A DNA stretch of 64,000 bases, from assembly GCA_016792805.1 (NCBI GenBank), contig JAEUHX010000011.1:62001-126000 (forward strand), given 5' to 3'. The stretch is from Planctomycetota bacterium. GTDB lineage: Bacteria > Planctomycetota > UBA1135 > JACQFD01. Positions 36,019-44,550 of the stretch are shown here, piece after piece; position 1 is the stretch's first letter; each line of letters opens with the position of its first letter. Both the position numbers and the translations under genes were made by a program. The notes under the pieces are model-generated. The model saw nothing but the letters and a program-made list of their open reading frames with translations. It was not told the DNA's origin and made no database searches.

Positions 36019-37137
36019 GTGACCGCTCCCGCTCGTCTCGCCCAAGCCGTTGCCCTCATTGCCGCCTCGGCGCTCGGCGCCTGCGCCGGCATCGAGCACA
36101 CCGTCGACGACCTCAAATGTGTCCACGGCGCGCCGACGTCGCGCTCGCTCGAGCATCAGTATGAAGTGGAACGTTATGGTTGGCTCGCCGCATCGGTTCA
36201 ATGGGGATTTTTGAGTCTCATTCCGACGGCGAAGGATCAGGTGCGGCGCACGCTGGAGACGCTCGAGGCTCCGGCCGATTTTTGCTTCGAGCGCGTCGAG
36301 GATCTCGACGACGTAAATCTCAATAATTGGGCGGAGACGGCCGACGTGCTTTTGTGGGCCGGGGCCATTGCAAATTTTGATCCGTTCCCTCTCTGCCGGC
36401 GGCGCGCCCTTCGGGTCGTAGGGTTGATGGTCGAGCGCGACAAGCCGTCGACGGAGATCCTCGGATCCGTGACAGGAGATTACAAAATCGAGGCGGAGAA
36501 GCGGCTCCAGCGCGTGCAGGTGATTCGCGACGCGGGCGTCTCGGGCAGCCTCACTCCGGAACTGCGGGCCGAATGGATGGAGCTGCTCACTCTTCTCGGC
36601 CGCACGGCCTATCCCTTCGCCGCCGAGTCGCGCAGCATCGCAGCCTACTTTTCGACGCTCGCCAAGCTCGAGTCCGATGAGGGCATTCGCGATGGGCTAG
36701 CGAGCGCGGCGCGCGTGCTGATCGCCCGCGGCGCGCTGCAGACGCTCGACGGCGCCCTCGACGACTCCAATGAACTCGTCCGCGCCGAGGCCCTCCAGGT
36801 CTGGGGCAGGGCGCTGGGGCTCGCAGCGTTGCCCCATCTTCGCAAGCGATCGCTGAGCGACCCCAATCCCGCCGTGCGCGCGGAACTCGCCGCGCTCCAT
36901 GGTCAGCTGCTGATGCCCGGGCAGGCCGCGGAGGAGGACCTCGCGGCGCTTTATGCGCTCACGCGCGATGAGACCGGATCCGTTTCAGTCGCGGCCATGG
37001 ACGCCCTGGGAAGGCTCACTGGAATCGGTCCGCGCTACGACTCCGACTTCTGGCGGCAGTGGTTTGCACAGCAGGGGCGCGCGGGCCAACGGGGCCCGGG
37101 GACCCCCTCAGCCACGAAACCGGCGGGCGCGGAATAG
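36019..37137 (+). CDS. HEAT-repeat-like lipoprotein
   Basis: A 372-residue protein from a GTG start. The N-terminus AQAVALIAASALGACAG is a lipoprotein signal with cysteine 22. The mature protein begins IEHTVDDLKCVHG and contains a hydrophobic VQWGFLSLIPTAKD. The C-terminal half is alpha-helical with HEAT-like units (SNELVRAEALQVWGRALGLAALPHL, DPNPAVRAELAALHGQL, TGSVSVAAMDALGRLTG), a scaffold for protein contacts. No enzymatic motif is seen. It lies 71 bp before the UPF0104 membrane protein and may work with it at the envelope. Confidence 0.72.
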   Translation: MTAPARLAQAVALIAASALGACAGIEHTVDDLKCVHGAPTSRSLEHQYEVERYGWLAASVQWGFLSLIPTAKDQVRRTLETLEAPADFCFERVEDLDDVNLNNWAETADVLLWAGAIANFDPFPLCRRRALRVVGLMVERDKPSTEILGSVTGDYKIEAEKRLQRVQVIRDAGVSGSLTPELRAEWMELLTLLGRTAYPFAAESRSIAAYFSTLAKLESDEGIRDGLASAARVLIARGALQTLDGALDDSNELVRAEALQVWGRALGLAALPHLRKRSLSDPNPAVRAELAALHGQLLMPGQAAEEDLAALYALTRDETGSVSVAAMDALGRLTGIGPRYDSDFWRQWFAQQGRAGQRGPGTPSATKPAGAE

Positions 37138-37208
37138 CGCCAGCCACCCAGTTGCGCGTTTGCGGGCTCCCGGTGGAGCTGCCTGCCGCGCGGCGCCGAA
37201 AAGCGATC

Positions 37209-38381
37209 GTGAATCGAAAGAACCTCCTGACGCTGGCCCAAGTTGCGCTCGCAGTGGCGCTCCTGGCCTATGTGCTCTCGGGCGTCCCGAGGCGCGATTC
37301 GGCGATCTCCAGGGCGGGCGCCACGGACGCCGCCGCAGCCGTGGAGGGAACGATCGTCGGGCCGTCGGGCGTGCGGCGCCCGTGGGAGGCGCAGATCGTC
37401 GAGTTCGAGGTCGCCGGCGGCGAGCGCAAGGCGATCGACTCGTCCCGCTACGAGGTCAAGCCGGGGATTCTTACTCTTTCGCGCTACCTCGACGTCGGGC
37501 TCTATTTGATCGGAGCCGGACTCTTGCTCGTGGGCGCGTTCATGGCCTTTGCGCGCTGGTGGATGCTGGTGCGGGTGCTCTCGATCCCGTTCACCTATGG
37601 CCAGGCCGTAAAGTGGTCTTTTGTGGGTTTCTTTTTTAATAACGTCGTGCCGGGGCTCGTCGGCGGCGATCTGCCGAAGATGTACTTCGTGGCGCGCGGC
37701 GCTCCGAACAAGACCCATGCGGTGCTGACGGTCGCAGTCGACAGGCTTCTCGGACTCTTCGGGCTCGCCCTCGTCGCGGGCGTGGCGCTCGCCTTCGATT
37801 GGCAGAGATACCAATCGCCGGAGCTGCGCGGCGTCGCGCTTCCGATTGTCGCAGTGCTCGCAGGATCGCTCGTGGGATTTGTGGTGGCGGGCAGCTCGCG
37901 CCTGCGCGGGCTCCTGCTGCGCAACCCGCTGGTGCGCCGAGTGGGGCCGCTCGAGCGGATTCTCGCGAAAGTCGACGAGGCCATGGGGCTCTATCGCGGG
38001 CGGCCGGCTGTTCTGGCCACGGCGCTCGCGCTCTCGTGCGGAAACCACATTCTGTCCATGGTGGCGTGGTGGCTCTTCGCGAAGGCGCTCGGCGGGACTC
38101 TCGCGCTCGGGCCGTACTTCGTATTTGTGCCACTCATTCAAATGGCGAAATCGGTGCCGCTCACGCCGTCCGGATGGGGCGTCGGTGAGGCGCTCTTCGC
38201 GCGGCTCGCGCCGCTCTACGGCGAGAGCGCGACGCTCGGCGTCGCCCTCTCGATTGCTTACAATCTCACCTATCTCGGGTTCTCGCTCGTCGGCGGTGTG
38301 CTGCTGCTCACCTCGCGGGATCGCGTCTCGGCGAGCGAGATGCAACGAGGGCTCGAGACGCCGAGCGCAGCGGGCGCCTAG
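37209..38381 (+). CDS. UPF0104/LPG-synthase transmembrane family protein
   Basis: A 390-residue membrane protein from the GTG at 37209. The first span is at 8-25; a periplasmic insert of about 70 residues follows (AISRAGATDAAAAVEGTIVG, FEVAGGERKAIDSSRYEVKPG), which is not part of the usual family. The core has the AglD/MprF-flippase-like pattern: MAFARWWMLVRVLSIPFTYGQAVKW, GFFFNNVVPGLVGGDLPKMYFVAR, THAVLTVAVDRLLGLFGLAL, and MAKSVPLTPSGWGVGEALFARL near the end. Members flip or synthesise lipids; the substrate here is unknown. The extra domain may sense or bind a ligand outside the membrane. Confidence 0.85.
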   Translation: MNRKNLLTLAQVALAVALLAYVLSGVPRRDSAISRAGATDAAAAVEGTIVGPSGVRRPWEAQIVEFEVAGGERKAIDSSRYEVKPGILTLSRYLDVGLYLIGAGLLLVGAFMAFARWWMLVRVLSIPFTYGQAVKWSFVGFFFNNVVPGLVGGDLPKMYFVARGAPNKTHAVLTVAVDRLLGLFGLALVAGVALAFDWQRYQSPELRGVALPIVAVLAGSLVGFVVAGSSRLRGLLLRNPLVRRVGPLERILAKVDEAMGLYRGRPAVLATALALSCGNHILSMVAWWLFAKALGGTLALGPYFVFVPLIQMAKSVPLTPSGWGVGEALFARLAPLYGESATLGVALSIAYNLTYLGFSLVGGVLLLTSRDRVSASEMQRGLETPSAAGA

Positions 38382-38465
38382 CGGCCTTCGCTCGCGTTCC
38401 TCGGCGCGAGATTCCGTTTTCATTCACTTTCTTTACAGTTCCATTCCTCACCTGGGTTCACTGTC

Positions 38466-39365
38466 ATGAGCTTGCTGGTCGTCGGCTCGATCGCGTTCGA
38501 TTCTGTGGAGACTCCCTTCGGCAAGGCCGAGGCGGCCCTCGGCGGGTCGGCGATGTACTTCTCCTACGCCGCGTCCTACTTCACGCCGGTGCGGCTCGTG
38601 GGTGTCGTCGGCCGCGACTTTCCCATGGGGACGTTCGACGAGTTCAAGGCGCGCGGCGTCGACACGGCGGGGGTCGAGGTGGCCGACGGGGAGACGTTCC
38701 GTTGGCGCGGAAAGTATGAAGGAACGATGAACGTCGCGGAGACGCTCGAGACCAAGCTGAATGTGTTTGGAAAGTTCACTCCCAAGATTCCGTCGGCATT
38801 CCGCTCGACGCCTTTTGTGTTCTTGGCGAACGGCGCTCCGGCGACGCAGCGATCGGTGCTCGAGCAGGTCGATGCGCCGAAGTTCGTCGTGGCAGACACG
38901 ATGAATCTGTGGATGCGCATCGCGAAGGCGGAGCTGCTCGATCTGTTGCGTCGTGTCGACGGCCTGATCTTGAATGACGAAGAGGCGCGCGAGCTGACCG
39001 GGGAGCGCAACCTCATCCGGGCCGGACGCGCCATTCTGGAACTCGGCCCCAAGATCGTCGTGGTGAAGAAGGGGGAGCACGGCGCATTCCTCTTCTCCGA
39101 TTTTGTGGAGTTCGCCCTTCCCGCCTATCCGACGGACAACGTGAAGGATCCGACGGGCGCCGGCGATTCGTTCGCGGGCGGCTTCATGGGGGCACTGGCG
39201 TCGGCGGGGCGCGTGACGCTGCCGGCCCTGAAGCGCGCCATGGCCTACGGGACCATTTGTGCATCGGTCAATGTGGAGGATTTCTCCTTCGAGGCGATGC
39301 GCCGAACAGACCGCCAGGCGATCGAGAAGCGCTTCGAGGAGTTCCTGCATTTCATTACGCTTTGA
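38466..39365 (+). CDS. PfkB-family sugar/nucleoside kinase
   Basis: A 299-residue ribokinase-fold kinase. The N-terminal LLVVGSIAFDSVETPFGKAEAALGGSAMYFSYAASYF is the glycine-rich substrate loop; the PfkB signature 2 DPTGAGDSFAGGFMG near 228-242 holds the catalytic Asp and anion hole. VVVKKGEHGAFLF binds nucleotide. Members phosphorylate sugars or nucleosides with ATP; similar proteins with this GGSAMYFSYAA start are often annotated only as PfkB kinases, sometimes called adenosine kinase-like. It is followed 43 bp later by thpR. No sugar-pathway neighbours identify the substrate. Confidence 0.92.
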   Translation: MSLLVVGSIAFDSVETPFGKAEAALGGSAMYFSYAASYFTPVRLVGVVGRDFPMGTFDEFKARGVDTAGVEVADGETFRWRGKYEGTMNVAETLETKLNVFGKFTPKIPSAFRSTPFVFLANGAPATQRSVLEQVDAPKFVVADTMNLWMRIAKAELLDLLRRVDGLILNDEEARELTGERNLIRAGRAILELGPKIVVVKKGEHGAFLFSDFVEFALPAYPTDNVKDPTGAGDSFAGGFMGALASAGRVTLPALKRAMAYGTICASVNVEDFSFEAMRRTDRQAIEKRFEEFLHFITL

Positions 39366-39408
39366 CCGAGCGGGGCGACGGCCACGTCGCCCTCCGGAGC
39401 GACAGGAA

Positions 39409-39999
39409 GTGCGCGCCTTCCTCGCAATCGAAATTCCGCCGGAGGCGGCGGGGGCTCTCGTCGAGGCCGGCCGCGATTTGTCGCAAAAGGCGAGCAGCTT
39501 TCGAGTTGTGCACGCGGAAGCGATGCACGGAACCATTGCATTTCTCGGGGAGATCGGGGAGGACGACGCCGAGGTGGTGACGACGGCGGTCGGATCCGCG
39601 CTTTCAGAGTGTGATCCTTTTGTTCTGGCCCTGGGCGGCGCCGGCCTCTTCCCCGAAAAGGGGCCGCCGCGCGTCGCCTGGATCGGCGCTCTCGAAGGGG
39701 CGGAGCCGTCGGCACTGCTGGCGGCGAAAATTACAGATTCGCTGCGCGATCTCGGCCTTCGCACCGAAGAGCGGGCGTGGCGGTTTCACGTGACGGTGGC
39801 GCGCGCTCGGCTCGACGCGCGCGGCGCAGCCGGCTTTCGCGGTGCCGAGCAGTGGTGCCGCGACTGGGCAAACCGGCGGTGCGGGCGCCCATTTCGGGTG
39901 GAGCGTGTCGTGCTCTTCGAAAGCCTGCTCCAGCCACACGGGTCCCGGTATCTCGTGCGGGCCACCCTGCCGCTCCGCGGCTGCGCGGAATCCCGCTGA
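39409..39999 (+). CDS. thpR: RNA 2',3'-cyclic phosphodiesterase
   Basis: A 196-residue protein of the 2H phosphoesterase superfamily. Both catalytic HxT motifs are present: HGT at 40-42 (AEAMHGTIAFLGE) and HVT at 127-129 (WRFHVTVARA). The N-terminus RAFLAIEIPPEA and the late VVLFESLLQPHGSRY match ThpR (formerly LigT), which hydrolyses 2',3'-cyclic phosphates on RNA ends. The GTG at 39409 is chosen because the domain begins there and GGAG lies about 9 bases upstream; the frame is open earlier inside the kinase gene. Confidence 0.9.
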   Translation: MRAFLAIEIPPEAAGALVEAGRDLSQKASSFRVVHAEAMHGTIAFLGEIGEDDAEVVTTAVGSALSECDPFVLALGGAGLFPEKGPPRVAWIGALEGAEPSALLAAKITDSLRDLGLRTEERAWRFHVTVARARLDARGAAGFRGAEQWCRDWANRRCGRPFRVERVVLFESLLQPHGSRYLVRATLPLRGCAESR

Positions 40000-40121
40000 A
40001 TTCGAGCGCTTGATTCCGACGTGGGACCCATCTACGTTGGGCACCCTAACAGACATCGAACACGCTCCTTCCTTCCGAACTCCACCGCGCTGCCCCGATG
40101 TCGTGGGCGCGCCATCTCCCT

Positions 40122-40127
40122 GAGGAG
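40122..40127 (+). promoter_or_regulatory. Ribosome binding site that sets the recA start
   Basis: gaggag lies 6 bases before the ATG at 40134, the strongest Shine-Dalgarno match in this part of the window. It favours this ATG over the in-frame ATG at 40098. Confidence 0.8.
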
Positions 40128-40133
40128 ACTCCC

Positions 40134-41504
40134 ATGGCACCTCCGACCGCTACGATCTCGGCTCCCCCGACAACTACCCAGAACTCGGCGTCCGCCACGA
40201 AGCCGACGTCTCCGGCGAGCCCGGCCTCTCCGCTCTCCAAGTCTGCCTCCTCCGCTTCCGAACCCCAGACCGACGTGACCAAGATCGACTCGACTGCGAA
40301 AGCACAAATGGAAAAGCCCTCGACTGAGAAGTCGCTCGCCGATCGAGCCGGCGATGGAGCCAAGCGTGGTGAGCTGAAGCCGACGCCACGCCCGGAAAGT
40401 GCGCGCCCTGAAGGCGCGCGTTCGGAAGGCAAGGCCGAGAGCGCCGAGGAACGTTCGAAGCGCCAGGAGCGCGACAAGCTGCTGACGGCCGCATTGCAAC
40501 AGATCGAGAAGGATCACGGAAAGGGCGCGATCCAGAAGCTCGGCCAGGCGGAGCTCGTCCCGATCGATGGCATCTCGACGGGATGCCTCTCGCTCGATTT
40601 GGCTCTCGGCGGAATCGGCGTGCCGCGCGGGCGCGTCGTGGAAGTGTATGGTCCGGAATCGTCCGGTAAGACGACGCTGACGTTGCACATCGTCGCGGCG
40701 GCCCAGAAGGCTGGCGGCGTGGCGGCCTTCATCGATGCGGAGCATGCGCTCGACCCCGCCTATGCGCGAAAGCTCGGAGTGAATGTGAGCGAGCTGCTCG
40801 TGTCGCAGCCCGACCACGGCGAGCAGGCGCTCGATATTTGTGAGACGCTGGTTCGCTCCAATGCCGTCGATGTGATCGTGATCGACTCGGTGGCGGCCCT
40901 CGTTCCGAAAGCGGAGATCGAAGGGGAGATGGGCGATTCGTTCGTCGGTCTCCATGCCCGGCTCATGAGCCAGGCCCTTCGCAAGCTGACGGGCGCCATC
41001 GCGCGCTCCAAGGCTTGTGTGATCTTCATCAATCAGATTCGTGAGAAGATCGGCGTGATGTTCGGGAATCCCGAGACGACGACCGGCGGCCGCGCCCTGA
41101 AGTTCTACTCCAGCGTTCGCATGGACGTTCGCCGAGTGCAGACGATCAAAGATGGCGATCTCGTGATCGGGGCGAAGACGCGCGTTTCTGTTGTGAAGAA
41201 CAAAATTGCGCCGCCGTTCCGAAAAGTGGAGTTCGATATCCTCCACGACCGCGGCATCTACCGAGAGGGCGATCTGGTTGATCTCTCGGCGCAGCTCGGC
41301 GTCGTCTCGAAGGTCGGCACCTGGTACTCGTTCAAGGATCCGGCGAAGGGCGAAGTGCGCCTCGGCCAAGGACGCGACCGCGCCGCCGAATTCCTCCGCG
41401 ACAACATCGAGCTTCGCGACGTGATCGACGCGGAGACGCGCAAGAAGGCGGCCTCGAGCGGATTCACGGCCGGCTCGACGGCGACCGAGTCGAGCACCGA
41501 GTAG
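40134..41504 (+). CDS. recA: Recombinase RecA with a long N-terminal extension
   Basis: A 456-residue RecA. The conserved core starts near residue 111 ([23 protein letters not shown]) and carries Walker A GPESSGKT at 173-180, [53 protein letters not shown] and [29 protein letters not shown]; all catalytic residues are present. RecA pairs DNA strands in repair and drives SOS induction. The first 110 residues are Ser/Thr/Pro/Ala-rich then charged, low in complexity, and absent from usual RecA (about 350 residues). The C-terminal tail is also Ser/Thr-rich rather than acidic. The stop codon lies inside a tandem repeat. Confidence 0.96.
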   Translation: MAPPTATISAPPTTTQNSASATKPTSPASPASPLSKSASSASEPQTDVTKIDSTAKAQMEKPSTEKSLADRAGDGAKRGELKPTPRPESARPEGARSEGKAESAEERSKRQERDKLLTAALQQIEKDHGKGAIQKLGQAELVPIDGISTGCLSLDLALGGIGVPRGRVVEVYGPESSGKTTLTLHIVAAAQKAGGVAAFIDAEHALDPAYARKLGVNVSELLVSQPDHGEQALDICETLVRSNAVDVIVIDSVAALVPKAEIEGEMGDSFVGLHARLMSQALRKLTGAIARSKACVIFINQIREKIGVMFGNPETTTGGRALKFYSSVRMDVRRVQTIKDGDLVIGAKTRVSVVKNKIAPPFRKVEFDILHDRGIYREGDLVDLSAQLGVVSKVGTWYSFKDPAKGEVRLGQGRDRAAEFLRDNIELRDVIDAETRKKAASSGFTAGSTATESSTE

Positions 41505-41531
41505 AGCACCGTGTAGAGCACCGCGTAGAGG
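41484..41531. repeat. Four tandem 12-bp units spanning the recA stop codon
   Basis: Units accgagtcgagc, accgagtagagc, accgtgtagagc and accgcgtagagg. In the recA frame the second, third and fourth units each contain a TAG, so the stop is present three times in frame; the first unit has TCG at the same place. Confidence 0.9.
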
Positions 41532-41741
41532 CGATCCCGCAGGTCGGGGACCCGCATCTGCGGATGCGCAGTTCTTCGACAACCTCTCGTGGGCGGCGAA
41601 TGCGCCGCGTCGGAAGACGCGGCGCGCAGGCTGGTTCGCGCCGCGGGAGGAGCTGGCGAAACGACGGCCATAGCCGAGCTGGCGGCGCTGGTAGGCTGCG
41701 CGGCTACCGCCTCTTCTTCTCGCCCGAGAACTCGACTCCCC

Positions 41742-44456
41742 GTGCCGACGCTGCTCAAGCCGCTGCCCGCTTCGGAAGTTCGCGACCGCTATCTCCGCTT
41801 CTTCGAGGAGCGGGGACACAAGCGTCTTCCGTCGGACTCGCTCGTACCGTCCAACGACCCGACCCTGCTCTTCACAGGGGCAGGGATGAATCAATTCAAG
41901 GAGTCGTTCCTGGGGAAGGGCAACCTGCCCTGGAAGCGGGTGACGACCTCCCAAAAGTGCCTCCGAGTGCCGGACCTCGAGAATGTGGGGCGCACGCCGC
42001 GCCATCACACCTTCTTCGAAATGCTCGGGAATTTCTCCTTTGGAGATTACTTCAAGCGCGAGTGCATTCGTTGGGAGTGGGATTTCTTTACAGAAGCCCT
42101 CGGGTTCGACCGAGACCGGCTCTGGGTGACGGTCTACCTCGACGACGACGAGGCCTTCTCGATCTGGAATAAGGAGATCGGGCTTCCGGCGGAGCGAATC
42201 TATCGGTTCGGCGAGAAGGAGAATTTCTGGCCGGCCGAGGCGCCCTCCAAGGGGCCGAACGGACCCTGCGGCCCCTGCTCGGAGCTTTATTGGGATATGA
42301 AGCCGGGCGGTGCGCCGCCGGCGCGGACGACGGCCGATGGGTCGCCGCTCAAAGCGATGCCCGACGAGCGCTTCCTCGAGGTGGGCAACTGTGTCTTTAC
42401 ACAGTTTGACCGCCGCGATGGAGGCGTGCTGCAGCCGCTTCCGCAGAAAAATATTGACGTTGGGCTCGGGCTCGAGCGCATCGTGGCCGTACTCCAGGGC
42501 GCTCCGAACAATTTCGAGACCGACCTCTTCTGGCCCTATCTGCGGGAGCTGGAGCGGCGCTCGAATCGCAAGTACGAGACCGCCTCGCGCGACGGGATCC
42601 GCATGCGCCGCATCGCCGATCATCTGCGGGCGGTCACTTTCTGTATCTCCGACGGCGCGCGGCCATCCAATGAGGGACGCGGCTACGTCGTGCGCAAGAT
42701 TCTGCGCCGCGCCTGCCGCGATCTATATGATCTCGGGATCACAGAGCCGGCGCTCCATGAGATGTCGGCACTCGTCGTGAGCTCGATGGGGGGCGAGTAC
42801 CCCGAGCTCGGCCGCAACGCGGCTGCGGTGGCGTCGTTCCTGCGCGGCGAGGAGGAGCGCTTCCGAGAAGTGTATGTTCGCGGCAGCGACCACCTCGAGG
42901 AGCTCTTCGAGCGCGCGAAGGGAACTCAACAGATCGCCGGCGATGCGGCGTTCCATCTCCACGACACGCTCGGATTCCCGATCGATCTCATCGAGCAGAT
43001 CGCGCAGGAGCGCGGCTTCGCGGTCGATCTCGATGGCTTCGAGAAGGCGATGGAAGACCAGCGCGAGCGCGCCCGCGCCGGCTCCTCGATGGCGAAGGAG
43101 ATCTTCGTCGAAGGGCCGGCATCGATGCTGAAGACCCGCGGCGCTGCGCCCACACAGTTCACCGGCTACGCCGACTCGGAGAGCGCCTACGCCTCTCCGG
43201 GACGCTTGGTGGTCGACGGCGCCCGCGTCGTCGGAGTTGTGGTGGATGGAAAGCTCGTCGGCGAAGCGCAGGCAGGCGCCGAAGGTCGCGACGTCGAAGT
43301 CATCCTCGACCGGACACCCTTCTATGCGGAGGGCGGCGGCCAAGTCGGCGATCGCGGCGTGATCGAGGGAGCCTCGGCTCGCCTCTCGGTAAGTCAGACT
43401 TCAAGAATCGAGCAGTACGCGTTCCACCGCGCGCGGCTCGAGCGCGGCGCGCTGCGGGAAGGTGAGCTTGTGCGCGCCTCGGTGGATGGCGAACTCCGCC
43501 TTTCGACCGAGCGCCACCACACGGCGACGCATCTGTTGCATCTCGCGCTCAAGACGATTCTCGGCACGCACGTGAATCAGGCGGGGTCGCATGTGGCGCC
43601 CGACCGTCTGCGATTCGACTTCACTCATCCGCAGCGCCTCACTCCGGAGCAGATCCGCGCCATCGAGGATTTTGTGAACGAGCGCGTGCTGCGCGCGCAG
43701 CCCGTGTCGAAGCGCGAGATGACCATGGAGGAGGCCAAGGCGTCTGGGGCGGTGATGCTCTTCGGCGAAAAGTATGGAGATCGGGTGCGCGTTCTCGGCG
43801 CTTGCGATTCGACCGAGCTTTGCGGTGGGACGCACGTCGGGAACACCGGAAATATTGGCATCTTCAAGATTCTCTCCGAGGCGTCGGCGGCCGCCGGCAT
43901 TCGCCGCATCGAAGCGGTCTGCGGGCCGCTCGTGGTGCAGGCGCTGCGCGAACAGGAGTCGCTCCTGGACGAGATCGCCAAGGAGCTGAAGGCTCCGGCG
44001 CCGAGCGCGGTCGAGAAAGTGAAGCAGCTGCGCGCGGAGCTCAAGGCTGCCAAGGATGCGAAGGCGAAAGCCTCCGCGATGGATCCGGCCCAAGCGCGGG
44101 ATTTGTTGCAGAAGTCGCTGCACCCGATCGCCGACGGCTCGGCTGCGGTTGCCGTGCTCCCAGGCGTCGCTCCCGAGGATCTGCGCGGCTTGATCGACGC
44201 CGCGAGGAAGCAGGCTCCCGACTCGGCGTGGATTCTCTTCGCGCCGGCCGAGGATCAGGTGCCTTTTGTGGTCTCCCTCTTCGGCGCGCCGGCCAAGCGC
44301 CTCAAGGCCGGTGACCTCGCCAAGGCGATCGGCCCCAAGATCGGCGGCGGCGGCGGCGGCCGGCCCGATTTCGCCCAGGGACAAGGCAAGAATCCGGCAG
44401 GGCTCCAGGAGGCGGTGTCCGCGGCGCGCGCGCTGCTCGGCTTGCCGCCGCAATAG
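41742..44456 (+). CDS. alaS: Alanyl-tRNA synthetase
   Basis: A 904-residue class II synthetase. From the GTG at 41742 the protein begins VPTLLKPLPASEVRDRYLRFFEERGHKRLP in parts, the normal AlaRS N-terminus. Motif 1-3 regions include FTGAGMNQFKESFLG, RTPRHHTFFEMLGNFSFGDYFK and VGLGLERI. The editing domain has HHTATHLLHLAL and CGGTHVGNTG zinc ligands, and the C-terminal C-Ala domain ends GGGGGGRPDFAQGQGKNP. The enzyme charges tRNA-Ala and also loads alanine on tmRNA, whose gene is in the window. The frame opens 51 codons upstream, without similarity. Length is normal. Confidence 0.96.
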   Translation: MPTLLKPLPASEVRDRYLRFFEERGHKRLPSDSLVPSNDPTLLFTGAGMNQFKESFLGKGNLPWKRVTTSQKCLRVPDLENVGRTPRHHTFFEMLGNFSFGDYFKRECIRWEWDFFTEALGFDRDRLWVTVYLDDDEAFSIWNKEIGLPAERIYRFGEKENFWPAEAPSKGPNGPCGPCSELYWDMKPGGAPPARTTADGSPLKAMPDERFLEVGNCVFTQFDRRDGGVLQPLPQKNIDVGLGLERIVAVLQGAPNNFETDLFWPYLRELERRSNRKYETASRDGIRMRRIADHLRAVTFCISDGARPSNEGRGYVVRKILRRACRDLYDLGITEPALHEMSALVVSSMGGEYPELGRNAAAVASFLRGEEERFREVYVRGSDHLEELFERAKGTQQIAGDAAFHLHDTLGFPIDLIEQIAQERGFAVDLDGFEKAMEDQRERARAGSSMAKEIFVEGPASMLKTRGAAPTQFTGYADSESAYASPGRLVVDGARVVGVVVDGKLVGEAQAGAEGRDVEVILDRTPFYAEGGGQVGDRGVIEGASARLSVSQTSRIEQYAFHRARLERGALREGELVRASVDGELRLSTERHHTATHLLHLALKTILGTHVNQAGSHVAPDRLRFDFTHPQRLTPEQIRAIEDFVNERVLRAQPVSKREMTMEEAKASGAVMLFGEKYGDRVRVLGACDSTELCGGTHVGNTGNIGIFKILSEASAAAGIRRIEAVCGPLVVQALREQESLLDEIAKELKAPAPSAVEKVKQLRAELKAAKDAKAKASAMDPAQARDLLQKSLHPIADGSAAVAVLPGVAPEDLRGLIDAARKQAPDSAWILFAPAEDQVPFVVSLFGAPAKRLKAGDLAKAIGPKIGGGGGGRPDFAQGQGKNPAGLQEAVSAARALLGLPPQ

Positions 44457-44482
44457 TGGATAGTTCAGCCGAACTCGGAAGC

Positions 44483-44527
44483 GGACGGCCGCGGGCAGCG
44501 AAGGCTTCATACAGCTCGCGGCCGTCC
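44483..44527 (+). terminator. Probable terminator after alaS
   Basis: A perfect 11-bp stem (ggacggccgcg with cgcggccgtcc) encloses a 23-base loop and is followed by atctttctgt, a weak T-rich tract. It lies 26 bases after the alaS stop. Confidence 0.5.
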
Positions 44528-44550
44528 ATCTTTCTGTACGATTGTTGGCA

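Noticed and set aside
40021..40080. Possible LexA box before recA (cgaacacgctcc)
   Set aside because: Only one half resembles the cgaac-type SOS box; the second half does not match, so no operator is claimed.
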